From Roseovarius gaetbuli (GTDB lineage Bacteria > Pseudomonadota > Alphaproteobacteria > Rhodobacterales > Rhodobacteraceae), in contig NZ_FWFJ01000003.1 in NCBI RefSeq assembly GCF_900172365.1, forward strand, positions 1 to 64,000: a stretch of 64,000 nucleotides of DNA. Reading direction: 5' to 3'. Below, piece by piece: positions 18,074 through 26,036 of the stretch. Under the pieces are notes generated by a model, which saw only the letters and a program-made list of their open reading frames with translations, was not told where the DNA came from and ran no database searches. Position 1 is the first letter of the stretch; each line of letters starts with the position of its first letter. The translations under genes were made by a program, and so were the position numbers.

Positions 18074-18290
18074 AACGATCTCGGTAATGGCGCAGAACGT
18101 AAAGCCGGATCGCCGAGGCAAGCCCGAGATCAACCCCGCGCTCTGCATCAATTTCGGCGGCCAGGGCGTTGATCGGTATCTGTTCTTGCGCGGCAATCTC
18201 GCGAAACGCCTGCCAGAACTCCGCCTCAAGCGACACGCTGGTGCGATGGCCCTTGAGGGTGAGCGAATGCTTGACCGGGCGCGCGCTCAT
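18072..18290 (-). CDS. Ribbon-helix-helix domain protein
   Basis: A 72-residue protein matching the RHH_4 type (ribbon-helix-helix) family. The strand KHSLTLKGHRTSVSLE is followed by helix FWQAFREIAAQEQI, then the second helix PINALAAEIDAER and a C-terminal segment ending IRLYVLRHYRDR. Such proteins bind DNA as dimers, but targets of this family are not known to me. The ATG overlaps the stop of the DUF4169 gene (ATGA, 18287-18290), which in turn overlaps fumC, so all three are coupled. Confidence 0.87.
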   Translation of the reverse strand: MSARPVKHSLTLKGHRTSVSLEAEFWQAFREIAAQEQIPINALAAEIDAERGVDLGLASAIRLYVLRHYRDR

Positions 18291-18466
18291 TCTTCGCCCT
18301 TGAGCTGATCGAGATCGCGTGCGGCCTTGTCGGCGCGGGCCTTTTCAAGCTCTTTTTGGGCCTTGCTGCGCCCGAACTTGACGACGTTTTGATCGGCGCG
18401 GGCCTTGTCCTTGGCCCGCGCCTTTTCTTTTCTGAACCGGTTCAGGTTGACCGGCCCCGATGTCAT
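18287..18466 (-). CDS. DUF4169 family small protein
   Basis: A 59-residue, highly charged protein starting [19 protein letters not shown] and ending DLDQLKGEE. It matches the DUF4169 family of alphaproteobacteria, whose function is unknown. The N-terminal VNLNRFRK segment and the Lys/Arg/Ala-rich helix are typical. It starts on the last codon of fumC (ATGA, 18463-18466) and ends on the start of the RHH gene. The tight coupling of all three suggests a conserved operon, but no mechanism is evident. Confidence 0.88.
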   Translation of the reverse strand: MTSGPVNLNRFRKEKARAKDKARADQNVVKFGRSKAQKELEKARADKAARDLDQLKGEE

Positions 18467-19854
18467 TTCGGGCCGATCATGTCTTCCGGGCGCACGACGC
18501 GATCAAAGGTCTCGGCATCGACAAGGCCAAGGGCGATCGCCTCTTCCTTGAGGGTGGTGCCGTTCTTATGCGCGGTCTTGGCGACCTTGGTGGCATTGTC
18601 ATAGCCGATGGTCGGCGCCAGTGCTGTCACCAGCATGAGGCTTTCCTTCATCAGCTTGTCGATACGCGGCTCGTTGGCCTTGATGCCGTTCAGCATCCGC
18701 TCGGTAAAGCTATCGGCGGCGTCGCCCAAAAGCTGGATCGACTGCAACAGGTTATAGGCCATCATCGGGTTATAGACGTTGAGCTCGAAATGCCCCTGGC
18801 TTCCGGCAAACTTGATCGCCGCGTCATTGCCCATCACATGCGCCGCCACCTGCGTCAGCGCCTCGGCCTGGGTCGGGTTGACCTTGCCGGGCATGATCGA
18901 GGAGCCGGGTTCATTCTCGGGCAGGATCAGCTCGCCCAGACCCGAGCGCGGGCCGGAGCCCAGAAAGCGGATGTCGTTGGCGATCTTGTAGCACGAGCCC
19001 GCCACCGTCGCCAAAGCGCCGGACATGAACACCATCGCGTCATGGGCGGCAAGCGCCTCGAACTTGTTGGGCGCGGTCACAAAGGGCAGACCGGTGATCT
19101 CGGCCATATTGGCCGCCACGGTCTCGCCCCAGCCATGCGCGGTGTTGAGCCCGGTGCCGACGGCGGTGCCGCCCTGCGCCAGCTCGTAGATACCGGGCAG
19201 CGTGGCGTTGACGCGCGCAATTCCCTGACGGATCTGATGGGCATAGCCCGAGAATTCCTGCCCGAGGGTCAGTGGCGTCGCATCCTGGGTGTGGGTGCGG
19301 CCGATCTTGATGATGTCCTTGAACTCTTCGGCCTTGGCATCAAGCCCGGCCAAGAGCTTTTCCAGCCCCGGCAAAAGCACGTCACGCGCGCTCATCGCGG
19401 TGGCGATATGCATGGCGGTCGGGAAGGTGTCGTTGCTCGACTGGCCCATGTTGCAATGGTCATTGGGGTGCACCGGATCCTTGGAGCCGATGACGCCGCC
19501 AAGGATTTCAATCGCGCGATTGGCGATGACCTCGTTGGCGTTCATGTTTGATTGCGTGCCCGATCCGGTCTGCCAGACGACAAGCGGGAAGTTGTCGTCA
19601 AACTTGCCCTCGATCACCTCGCCTGCGGCCTCTACAATCGCGTTGCCAAGGGTCTGGTCAAGCTTGCCAGAGGCCATATTCGCCTGCGCGCAGGCCTTTT
19701 TGATCACGCCAAGCCCGCGCACGATGGCGATGGGCTGTTTTTCCCAACCAATCGGGAAGTTCTGGATCGAGCGCTGCGTTTGCGCGCCCCAATATTTATC
19801 GGCGGGAACGTCTAGGGGGCCAAAACTATCGGTTTCGGTGCGGGTCGCGGTCAT
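18463..19854 (-). CDS. fumC: Class II fumarate hydratase
   Basis: An oxygen-stable TCA-cycle enzyme that interconverts fumarate and malate. The fumarase/aspartase signature [13 protein letters not shown] is exact, with [13 protein letters not shown] and [15 protein letters not shown] as further active-site regions. I chose ATG 19854 ([14 protein letters not shown]) because AGAGAGG lies about seven bases upstream; an in-frame ATG at 19896 adds 14 unrelated residues. The length of 463 residues is standard. The gene leads an overlapping run with DUF4169 and RHH genes. A palindrome lies in its promoter region. Confidence 0.96.
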   Translation of the reverse strand: MTATRTETDSFGPLDVPADKYWGAQTQRSIQNFPIGWEKQPIAIVRGLGVIKKACAQANMASGKLDQTLGNAIVEAAGEVIEGKFDDNFPLVVWQTGSGTQSNMNANEVIANRAIEILGGVIGSKDPVHPNDHCNMGQSSNDTFPTAMHIATAMSARDVLLPGLEKLLAGLDAKAEEFKDIIKIGRTHTQDATPLTLGQEFSGYAHQIRQGIARVNATLPGIYELAQGGTAVGTGLNTAHGWGETVAANMAEITGLPFVTAPNKFEALAAHDAMVFMSGALATVAGSCYKIANDIRFLGSGPRSGLGELILPENEPGSSIMPGKVNPTQAEALTQVAAHVMGNDAAIKFAGSQGHFELNVYNPMMAYNLLQSIQLLGDAADSFTERMLNGIKANEPRIDKLMKESLMLVTALAPTIGYDNATKVAKTAHKNGTTLKEEAIALGLVDAETFDRVVRPEDMIGPK

Positions 19855-19913
19855 GGCAAAGCCTCTCTCTGGCGGTTTGCTCTGTTCATAACGCACACGC
19901 CGGAAAGATCAAT

Positions 19914-19935
19914 ACTGTATACTGTGGGATACAGT
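19914..19935 (-). promoter_or_regulatory. Palindrome in the fumC promoter region
   Basis: ACTGTAT and ATACAGT form 7-bp inverted arms about 60-80 bases upstream of the fumC start. On the minus strand GTGACA just before it and CAGTAT inside it, spaced 17 bases, could be the -35 and -10, so a repressor bound here would block the promoter. No named consensus is recognised. Confidence 0.4.
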
Positions 19936-19969
19936 GTCACGCAATGCACAGATCACGAGGTAAAACGGC

Positions 19970-20428
19970 TTACTTTCGAAAGCTGTCGAGGCTGACAACA
20001 TCGGCCTCGTTTTTCGACGGCTCGGCCTCAAGGCTTTCGGGATCCGTGTCATCATCCCCGTCATCGTCATCGCCGTCCTGCGTTTCAAACCGCAGACCGA
20101 ATTCGACCGATGGGTCAACGAAGGTCTGAATCGAGTCGTAAGGCACATAAAGCGTCTCGGGTGCATCGCCGAAATTCAGCGTGACCGTAAACCCTTCATC
20201 CGTCACCTCAAGATTGTCATACCAATGCTGCATCACAACGGTCATTTCCGCCGGATACCGCTCTTTCAACCAATCGGCCAGCTTGGCGTCAGGGTGAGTC
20301 GTATCAAAGGTGATGAAAAAGTGATGCGATCCGGGCAAGCCGTGGTCGCGCACGCCGGTCAACACCTCTTGAATCAGGCCACGCATGGCCCGGTGCATCA
20401 GATTTCCATAGTCGATTGTGCGAGACAT
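19970..20428 (-). CDS. sspB: SspB-type ClpXP adaptor
   Basis: A 152-residue protein of the alphaproteobacterial SspB family, which binds ssrA-tagged proteins and delivers them to ClpXP. The N-terminal region MSRTIDYGNLMHRAMRGLI and the core HFFITFDTTHPDAKL, LKERYPAEMTVV and YDSIQTFVDPSVEFGL fit the family. A flexible acidic Asp-rich linker (about 118-130) leads to a short C-terminal motif (VVSLDSFRK) likely to dock on ClpX. The tmRNA gene encoding the tag is 1.5 kb away in this window. The ATG at 20428 follows CGGGGTAAAGC. Confidence 0.92.
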   Translation of the reverse strand: MSRTIDYGNLMHRAMRGLIQEVLTGVRDHGLPGSHHFFITFDTTHPDAKLADWLKERYPAEMTVVMQHWYDNLEVTDEGFTVTLNFGDAPETLYVPYDSIQTFVDPSVEFGLRFETQDGDDDDGDDDTDPESLEAEPSKNEADVVSLDSFRK

Positions 20429-20475
20429 GCTTTACCCCGGGGAATTGCTGCGCTCCAGCATAGGGGATTCGAAGC

Positions 20476-20505
20476 AAAAAAAAAGACCCGCAATGCGCGG
20501 CTTTA
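20476..20505 (-). terminator. Intrinsic terminator of chrA
   Basis: A short stem (AAG-CCGC with CTT-GCGG, one bulge) is followed by TCTTTTTTTTT on the minus strand. It overlaps the chrA stop codon and separates it from sspB. Confidence 0.7.
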
Positions 20506-21762
20506 GCTCAAACCATGCAGAGCACCGGCAAACACCACCATTAGCCCCAAAACGCGCAGCATCGACAGGCGCAGCCAGAGCAATAAAGCGCCGGCCAGCA
20601 GCACCATGGCAAAGCTGACGGGGGCAAAGCTTGCGATCTCGGGCCGCGGGCCAAAGCGGGTCGCGCCCACGGTGCCGAACAAGACATGAAGCGCAAACCA
20701 GGCCGAGAGATTGGCAATCACCCCGACCACCGCCGCCGATATCCCCGCCAAAGCGCCCTTGAGGCGAGGCCGCTCCAGCAGGGTCTCGATATAGGGCGCG
20801 CCCGTGAATATCCATAAAAAACAAGGCGTAAACGTTACCCAAAGGGTCATGATACCGGCCAGAATGGCCAGCCCCGGCCCACCTTTGGCAAAGCCCGCGA
20901 GAAGCCCGACAAACTCGGTCACAAGGATCAGCGGCCCCGGCGTGGTTTCCGCCAGCCCAAGCGCGTCGATCATCTGCGCGGTACTCAGCCAGCCTTTGGT
21001 CGCCACCACCGTTTCGGTCATATAGGCCAGCACCGCATAGGCGCCGCCAAAGGTCACCAGCGCCAGCTTGCTGAAGAACAGCGCCAGATCGGTCAGTAAC
21101 TCCGCCCCAAGCGCCCAGGCGATCAGGATCGGCGCGCCCCATAATGCGCCCCAGAGCGTGGCGGTGCGCAGGGTCTCCCCAAGCCTTACCGGCGCGGCCA
21201 CGGATGGTGCGGTGACCTGCCCCCGGCTTGCGGCATAGCCGCAAAGTGCTGCCGCGCCGATGATCAGGGGAAACGGCACCGACAGGAAAAACATCGCCGC
21301 AAAGCCAAGCGCCGCGAGTGACCAGCTTTGCGCGCCCACAAGCGCGCGGCGCGAGAGGTTCAAAAGCGCCTGAAATACGATGACCACAACCGCCGCCCTG
21401 ACCCCAAGAAACAACGCCTGCACCAGCGGCAGTTGGCCGTAATAGGCATATCCCATCGCGAGGCCCAGAATGACACAGGCGCCCGGCATCACGAACAACA
21501 AGCCCGCCAAGAGGCCGCCCGCCACCCCGCGCAGGCGCCAGCCCGCATAGGTCGCCAATTGCATCGCCTCAGGCCCCGGCAACAACATGCAAAACGACAG
21601 CGCGCCAAGAAACTGCTGCTCTGTCAGCCACTTATGACGCACAACCAGGTCTTCATGCATCATCGAAATCTGCGCCGCAGGGCCACCAAAGGACAGCAGG
21701 CCAATGCGCCCAAATACCCGAAAAATATGTGCAAAATCCGGGTTATGCATCGCGTTCTTCAC
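20503..21762 (-). CDS. chrA: Chromate efflux transporter ChrA
   Basis: A 419-residue inner-membrane protein of the CHR family, in the long form with two homologous halves. The first half (about 12-190) has RIGLLSFGGPAAQISMMHEDLV and FCMLLPGPEAMQLATYAGWRL. The second half (about 220-415) has SKLALVTFGGAYAVLAYM and GLAETTPGPLILVTEFVGLLAG. These FGG and PGP motifs mark each half. Family members export chromate, but the real substrate in any one organism may differ. The gene stands alone between the tmRNA gene and sspB and ends in its own terminator. Confidence 0.92.
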   Translation of the reverse strand: MKNAMHNPDFAHIFRVFGRIGLLSFGGPAAQISMMHEDLVVRHKWLTEQQFLGALSFCMLLPGPEAMQLATYAGWRLRGVAGGLLAGLLFVMPGACVILGLAMGYAYYGQLPLVQALFLGVRAAVVVIVFQALLNLSRRALVGAQSWSLAALGFAAMFFLSVPFPLIIGAAALCGYAASRGQVTAPSVAAPVRLGETLRTATLWGALWGAPILIAWALGAELLTDLALFFSKLALVTFGGAYAVLAYMTETVVATKGWLSTAQMIDALGLAETTPGPLILVTEFVGLLAGFAKGGPGLAILAGIMTLWVTFTPCFLWIFTGAPYIETLLERPRLKGALAGISAAVVGVIANLSAWFALHVLFGTVGATRFGPRPEIASFAPVSFAMVLLAGALLLWLRLSMLRVLGLMVVFAGALHGLS

Positions 21763-21895
21763 CTTAGCCAGCGGCGGCCTCTGGCCGTGGTGTTACTCCC
21801 GCTCGACATAGCACATCCAGAGATGAAACACACAGCGGATCGCGACGCCGCATCACAAATGCCGGGGGCCATCATTGGGTTATGGGTGGGTAAAG
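21763..21895. other. Gap between ssrA and chrA
   Basis: This 133-base stretch probably holds the tmRNA 3' end and the chrA promoter, both on the minus strand. Nothing more specific is seen. Confidence 0.4.
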
Positions 21896-22215
21896 TGCAG
21901 GCTTCTGTTGCCAGGTGCCTGCGAACCCCGCCTTACGCTGCTAGGCGCAAGGGCTTAAGTTTCGGTTTTTCTAACAGCTTACGCTGCGAGAGCTACCGGA
22001 GCACGATTGTCATTTGCAATTGTACTTTTCGGACCGATAACGGTGGTACCTCACCGAGACAAAGCAATACCCCTTTAGACGTTCGTCGATCCTGTTTCGA
22101 CCCCAGGATCCCCCAAATGAAGGGATTGTTGGTGGAGTCGCCGGGTACCGCCCCCGGGTCCGATCCGCGTATTACGAGCGCGTTTATGTCCATAGTCCCC
22201 GAAAGGACAAGACAC
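21896..22215 (-). ncRNA. ssrA: Two-piece (permuted) tmRNA
   Basis: tmRNA rescues stalled ribosomes and adds a degradation tag. The tag frame is at 22017-21979 and encodes ANDNRAPVALAA then TAA. The order is permuted: the acceptor piece with T-arm and CCACCA end (A at 22130) precedes the coding piece, which starts GGGGTCG at 22104. GGGGTCG pairs with CGACTCC across the two pieces and gives a G3-U70 pair, the alanine identity element. About 25 bases between them would be cut out. The coding piece seems to end near the GCAGGC/GCCTGC hairpin at 21898-21922. Outer ends are approximate. Confidence 0.93.
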
Positions 22216-22224
22216 ATATAGGGG

Positions 22225-23625
22225 CTATGGCGGGGCTTGCCTAGGGGGGGGGCGCACTTTCTCGCGCGCGGTGATGGCAAGCCAGATCCCGTCGCGCCCG
22301 CGCACCGTGAGATGCGCCACCGGCATGGCCGGACGCTCGGGCAAAAGCTCAAACCGATAGGCCCGCAGCAGCATCGCCAGCAAGAGCGGTCCCTCGATCA
22401 TCGCGAACCCGGCCCCGGGACAGACCCGTTGACCGGCCGAAAACGGCATATAGGCGTTGCGCAAACAGGTCTTGCCGTTCTCGGTCTGAAAGCGGCCCGG
22501 ATCAAAGCCGTCCGGATTGTTCCAGAGCCGCTCGTGACGGTGCAGATGCCAGGGGCTCAGCACGATCTGCGCGCCCATTGGGATATCACGGTCACGAAAG
22601 CGCTCTGGACAGGCGGTTTCGCGCACCATCATCGGCACCGGCGGATAAAGCCGCAGCGCCTCGCGGAAGACATCACGCGTCACGCGCAGCCGCGCCATAT
22701 CGCCAAAGTCCGGGCCTGCCTCACCGATCACGCCCTCGGCCTCACCCGCAACCTTGTCCTGCCAATCGGGATGCATCGCCAAAAGGTAAAGCGACCAGGC
22801 AAGCGCCGAGGCGCTTGTTTCATGCCCCGCCAGGAAAAAGATCGCCACCTGATCGACCATCTCTTCGGTCGCAAATCGTTTACTGGTCTGCGGATCGGCG
22901 GTGGTCATGATCTTGGTGGCAAGATCGTCGGGCGCGGTGCCGGCGCTGATCTCTTGCATCCGGGTCGTCGTCAGCTCGGTTATCAACGCGCGAATGGCGC
23001 GGGCCGTCTCGCGGGTGCGCTTGCGGTGGAAGCGCGGAAACCAGCGCGGCAACGGCACAAAAGCGGCAAGGTTCAACACCGGCTGGGTGCGCTGATGGGC
23101 GCGAAATTCGTCAAACACGCGGGTGGCGGTGGCATCCTCGATCGGGATGGAAAACAGCGTGCGAAAGATCACGTCCGCTGCGGCGTGGCTGGCCTCTGCC
23201 TCGATCTCGACTGGTTGGCCGGTGGCCAGCGGGGCAAGCCGCGCAACCGCGCCCTCGCCTGCCTTGCGCATGGCGGCGAAGGTGTCGCGCAGGCGCCCGC
23301 CCTCAAATGCCGGGTCGATGATGCGGCGCTGATGCTTCCATAGATCGCCATTGGTGACAAAAACCGACTGCCCCAACAGCGGGCGCAGCCCCTCGCCGAC
23401 GCGGTCAGATTTGGGGAAATCATCCGGGCGGGTCTTGAGGATAAGGTCAATCAATTCGGGCTGATTGCAAAGGTAAGAGCGAAAGAACGGGGTGCGAAAC
23501 TCGGCCATCCAGGCGCGATAAAGCCGCGCCGGTTGCGCCGAGAGGATATCCTCGCGAAACAGCCACAGATAGCGCCAGAGCGAGACCCGACCGGGGCGCG
23601 GCGTTGGTTTCGGCGGCTGGCTCAA
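22225..23625 (-). CDS. Cytochrome P450
   Basis: A 466-residue heme mono-oxygenase. The I-helix motif is AGHETS, the K-helix ExxR is EALR, and the heme-binding loop is FSAGQRVCPGAG with the Cys thiolate at residue 402. Overall it looks like the class related to bacterial CYP102/CYP4-like fatty-acid or terpenoid hydroxylases, but substrate is not predictable. There is no fused reductase and no ferredoxin gene nearby. Its ATG overlaps the stop of the upstream hydrolase gene (ATGA, 23622-23625), so the two proteins may act in one pathway. It ends 10 bases before the tmRNA gene. Confidence 0.93.
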   Translation of the reverse strand: MSQPPKPTPRPGRVSLWRYLWLFREDILSAQPARLYRAWMAEFRTPFFRSYLCNQPELIDLILKTRPDDFPKSDRVGEGLRPLLGQSVFVTNGDLWKHQRRIIDPAFEGGRLRDTFAAMRKAGEGAVARLAPLATGQPVEIEAEASHAAADVIFRTLFSIPIEDATATRVFDEFRAHQRTQPVLNLAAFVPLPRWFPRFHRKRTRETARAIRALITELTTTRMQEISAGTAPDDLATKIMTTADPQTSKRFATEEMVDQVAIFFLAGHETSASALAWSLYLLAMHPDWQDKVAGEAEGVIGEAGPDFGDMARLRVTRDVFREALRLYPPVPMMVRETACPERFRDRDIPMGAQIVLSPWHLHRHERLWNNPDGFDPGRFQTENGKTCLRNAYMPFSAGQRVCPGAGFAMIEGPLLLAMLLRAYRFELLPERPAMPVAHLTVRGRDGIWLAITAREKVRPPPRQAPP

Positions 23626-24839
23626 GGCGCGATGCTCCGATAGCCCGAGGTCGGACGCTCGATCCGGCTTTTGGAGGGGGCGCGACCGGCGTAACGTGCA
23701 CCAAGGGTCTTTGGCCCCGCGGTGATCTGGAAATAATCGTAATCGCCGGGGCGATCAAAGGCGCAGAGATATTGAAAATGCAGCCGGAAAAACCGCCACC
23801 GCAGCGCCTTCCAACGCGCGGGGCTCAGGGTTTGGCTGAAGGCCGCCGACACGACCAGCGGCCAGCGTTTGTTGTCGGGCGCGACGCCGGTGACCGCCAC
23901 CGGATCGCAGAGCGCGAAGGCGCAGCCATCACCGGGTGCGGTGACATCAACCCAAGAGAGTTCATCGCGCGCCGAAAGATAGGCCAGATCGGCGCGCAGG
24001 CGATGCGCGCGCGGCAGGAACGACACCATCGGCACCACCTGCCCAAGCGACAGGAACGACAGCGCCGGGCCGTCCTTGGGGACCAGCCCCGCGCGGATCA
24101 GATCGGCCAGGATCGACACCCCGAGATGCGCGCCGGACGAGTGCCCGACCACCAGCACCTCGTCGCTGTCTTGCGTCAGCGCCTCGGCAATCTCGGAGGC
24201 AAACGCGGCCAGGCGCACCTCAAGCTCGGGCGGGTTGGCGCCAAGATAGCGCGCCGAATAGGCGTAATCATGCATCAGGTAATAGGCGAAAAACCGACCG
24301 TCCATGCGCCGAAACCATGCCAGCACAAGCGGCACCACCAAAAGCCCGCCCCAGGCCGCCCATGGCTGCCACAGGGCAAAGACGCGCCCAATAGCCCAGG
24401 CCAGCAAGAGCGCCAGCCCCAGTTGCGCGATCAGAAAGCCGACCGGGTAAAGCGCCGCGATTACCGGCCCCTTGCGAAGCCGCATCAGCCGGAACAAAGC
24501 ACCGGTGCCGATATAACTCGCCGCCGTGCGGATCAGTTGCAGATAGGTGGCGATAATCCCGGTATCCATGCTGGATTTGACGATATCGGACCAGACCAGC
24601 ACCGAAACCTCGCTTTGCACCTCTGTGCCGTCGATCTTTGCCGCCACGCCCCAGCCAAAGCGCGTGCCCGACGCCCCCGCTGCCCCAGTGCCAAGCGAGA
24701 TGTCATAGCCAGACACCCCCGCCTGCGCGGCGCTTTCCTTGCGGTAAAGCTCGCGGTAGCGACGCGGCGGAATGGGATCATATCCCGGAATGTAAAACAC
24801 CCGCCTGCGGCGGACTTCGGGGGGGTGGGGGCTGCTCAT
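23622..24839 (-). CDS. Membrane protein with serine hydrolase motif
   Basis: A 405-residue protein without a clear named family. Residues 126-175 hold two hydrophobic segments, probably membrane helices. The alpha/beta-hydrolase nucleophile elbow GHSSG is at 232-236 (VLVVGHSSGAHLGV), preceded by a helix and followed by LSLGQVVP. An N-terminal strand RRVFYIPGYDP also fits a hydrolase core split by the membrane region. A role as lipase or esterase is an inference. The gene overlaps the P450 start by four bases, so it is likely co-expressed with it. The ATG at 24839 has AGAGGTAAGGT upstream. Confidence 0.8.
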   Translation of the reverse strand: MSSPHPPEVRRRRVFYIPGYDPIPPRRYRELYRKESAAQAGVSGYDISLGTGAAGASGTRFGWGVAAKIDGTEVQSEVSVLVWSDIVKSSMDTGIIATYLQLIRTAASYIGTGALFRLMRLRKGPVIAALYPVGFLIAQLGLALLLAWAIGRVFALWQPWAAWGGLLVVPLVLAWFRRMDGRFFAYYLMHDYAYSARYLGANPPELEVRLAAFASEIAEALTQDSDEVLVVGHSSGAHLGVSILADLIRAGLVPKDGPALSFLSLGQVVPMVSFLPRAHRLRADLAYLSARDELSWVDVTAPGDGCAFALCDPVAVTGVAPDNKRWPLVVSAAFSQTLSPARWKALRWRFFRLHFQYLCAFDRPGDYDYFQITAGPKTLGARYAGRAPSKSRIERPTSGYRSIAP

Positions 24840-24893
24840 ACCTTACCTCTTGCGCGGGCAAGCCTAGCGCAGGATTTTGGCAAGAGTAAGGGC

Positions 24894-25658
24894 TTATCCA
24901 AGCACCGCGAGCGCCGGAAAGGTTTCAAGCAGCCAGAAGGAAAACGCCGAAAAGCCGCCGGTCAGCATCAGCAAGCCAATCGTCCAGAGCAAGAGGCCCA
25001 TCACCCGCTCGATCTGTTCCATGTGGCGCTTCATCCAGCCCATAAGCCCGGTCAGGCGCGGCAGGAAGGTCGCCACAAGCAGGAACGGCACGCCAAGGCC
25101 AAAGGCATAGACCGCCAAAAGCGTGGTGCCGCGCGCCACGTTGCCCTCAGACGCCGCCAGCGACAGGATCGCGCCAAGCTGTGGGCCGATGCAGGGCGTC
25201 CAGCCAAAGGCAAAGGCCAGCCCCAGCACATAGGCGCCAAAGGACGATCCGCCCTGATCCCCCGCATCAATCCGCGCCTCGCGATCCAGAAAGGAAATCC
25301 GGTAGATACCGATGAAATGCGCCCCGAAGGCCATCACAAGAACGCCCGCTACGGTGTTGAAATAGCTCTGATATTGCAAGAATACCGTGCCAATCGCCGA
25401 GGCGGTGAAGCCAAGGAACAAGAACACCGTCGAAAGGCCCAGAACAAAGAACAAGGCCGGCACCACCGCGCGGGCGCGCTTGCCAGAACCATCGGAAAGC
25501 TCACTCAGGCTAATGCCGCTCATATAGGCGAGATATGGCGGCACGATCGGCAGCACACAGGGGCTGAGAAATGAGATGACTCCGGCCATCAGGGCCACGA
25601 TCATCGCGGGCAAAAGACCGGCGTCTATGATTTCGATTCCAAACATACCGTTTGACAT
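24894..25658 (-). CDS. ccdA: Cytochrome c biogenesis protein CcdA
   Basis: A 254-residue membrane protein that moves reducing power from cytoplasmic thioredoxin to periplasmic thiol proteins, needed for cytochrome c maturation. Six hydrophobic segments are seen. The two redox cysteines are in SFLSPCVLPIVPPY (first helix) and FGWTPCIGPQLG (fourth helix). I chose ATG 25658 (MSNGMFGIEII); ATG 25646 is also possible because neither has a strong ribosome site. The frame remains open to 25721. It is divergent from tusA by 81 bases, linking two sulfur-relay proteins. Confidence 0.93.
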   Translation of the reverse strand: MSNGMFGIEIIDAGLLPAMIVALMAGVISFLSPCVLPIVPPYLAYMSGISLSELSDGSGKRARAVVPALFFVLGLSTVFLFLGFTASAIGTVFLQYQSYFNTVAGVLVMAFGAHFIGIYRISFLDREARIDAGDQGGSSFGAYVLGLAFAFGWTPCIGPQLGAILSLAASEGNVARGTTLLAVYAFGLGVPFLLVATFLPRLTGLMGWMKRHMEQIERVMGLLLWTIGLLMLTGGFSAFSFWLLETFPALAVLG

Positions 25659-25739
25659 AGCCCGTTCGTGGACGCGCGTCACCCGGCATTGCGTCACAAC
25701 CTTGTGGACAGGCTGTAACAAGGCCGCTATCTGGCGGGT

Positions 25740-25967
25740 ATGACACTGAAAGATACCCTGGATGCCACCGGGCTTTTATGCCCCCTGCCCGTTCTCAAGC
25801 TGCGCAAGCGGTTGAAATCGCTTGACGTTGGCGATCTGATCGCGATGCAGGCCGATGATCCGGCGGCGGTGATCGACGTGCCGCATTTTTGCGCCGAGGC
25901 CGGGCATGAGCTTGTCGAGGCCAAAGAAGCGGACGGCGTCCAGACCTATATCATCCGCAAATCCTGA
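25740..25967 (+). CDS. tusA: TusA-type sulfurtransferase
   Basis: A 75-residue SirA/TusA family sulfur carrier. The active-site motif CPLPVLK contains the persulfide-bearing C14 (CPxP), and GDLIAMQADDPAAVIDVPHFC is typical of the family. TusA passes sulfur to tRNA thiolation or cofactor synthesis; this short form is also found near other sulfur genes. It is divergent from ccdA and ends in a strong terminator. Confidence 0.92.
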   Translation: MTLKDTLDATGLLCPLPVLKLRKRLKSLDVGDLIAMQADDPAAVIDVPHFCAEAGHELVEAKEADGVQTYIIRKS

Positions 25968-25981
25968 GCCCCGCCAACGCG

Positions 25982-26017
25982 AAACGCCGCGCTTTTCAGG
26001 GCGCGGCGTTTGCATGT
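25982..26017. terminator. Shared terminator of tusA and rne
   Basis: An 11-bp perfect stem AAACGCCGCGC / GCGCGGCGTTT with an eight-base loop lies between the convergent tusA and rne genes. On the plus strand GCATG then TTTTTT follow, and on the minus strand the arm ends in TTTC, so it probably serves mainly tusA but may stop both. Confidence 0.8.
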
Positions 26018-26036
26018 TTTTTATCAAGGCGATGCC

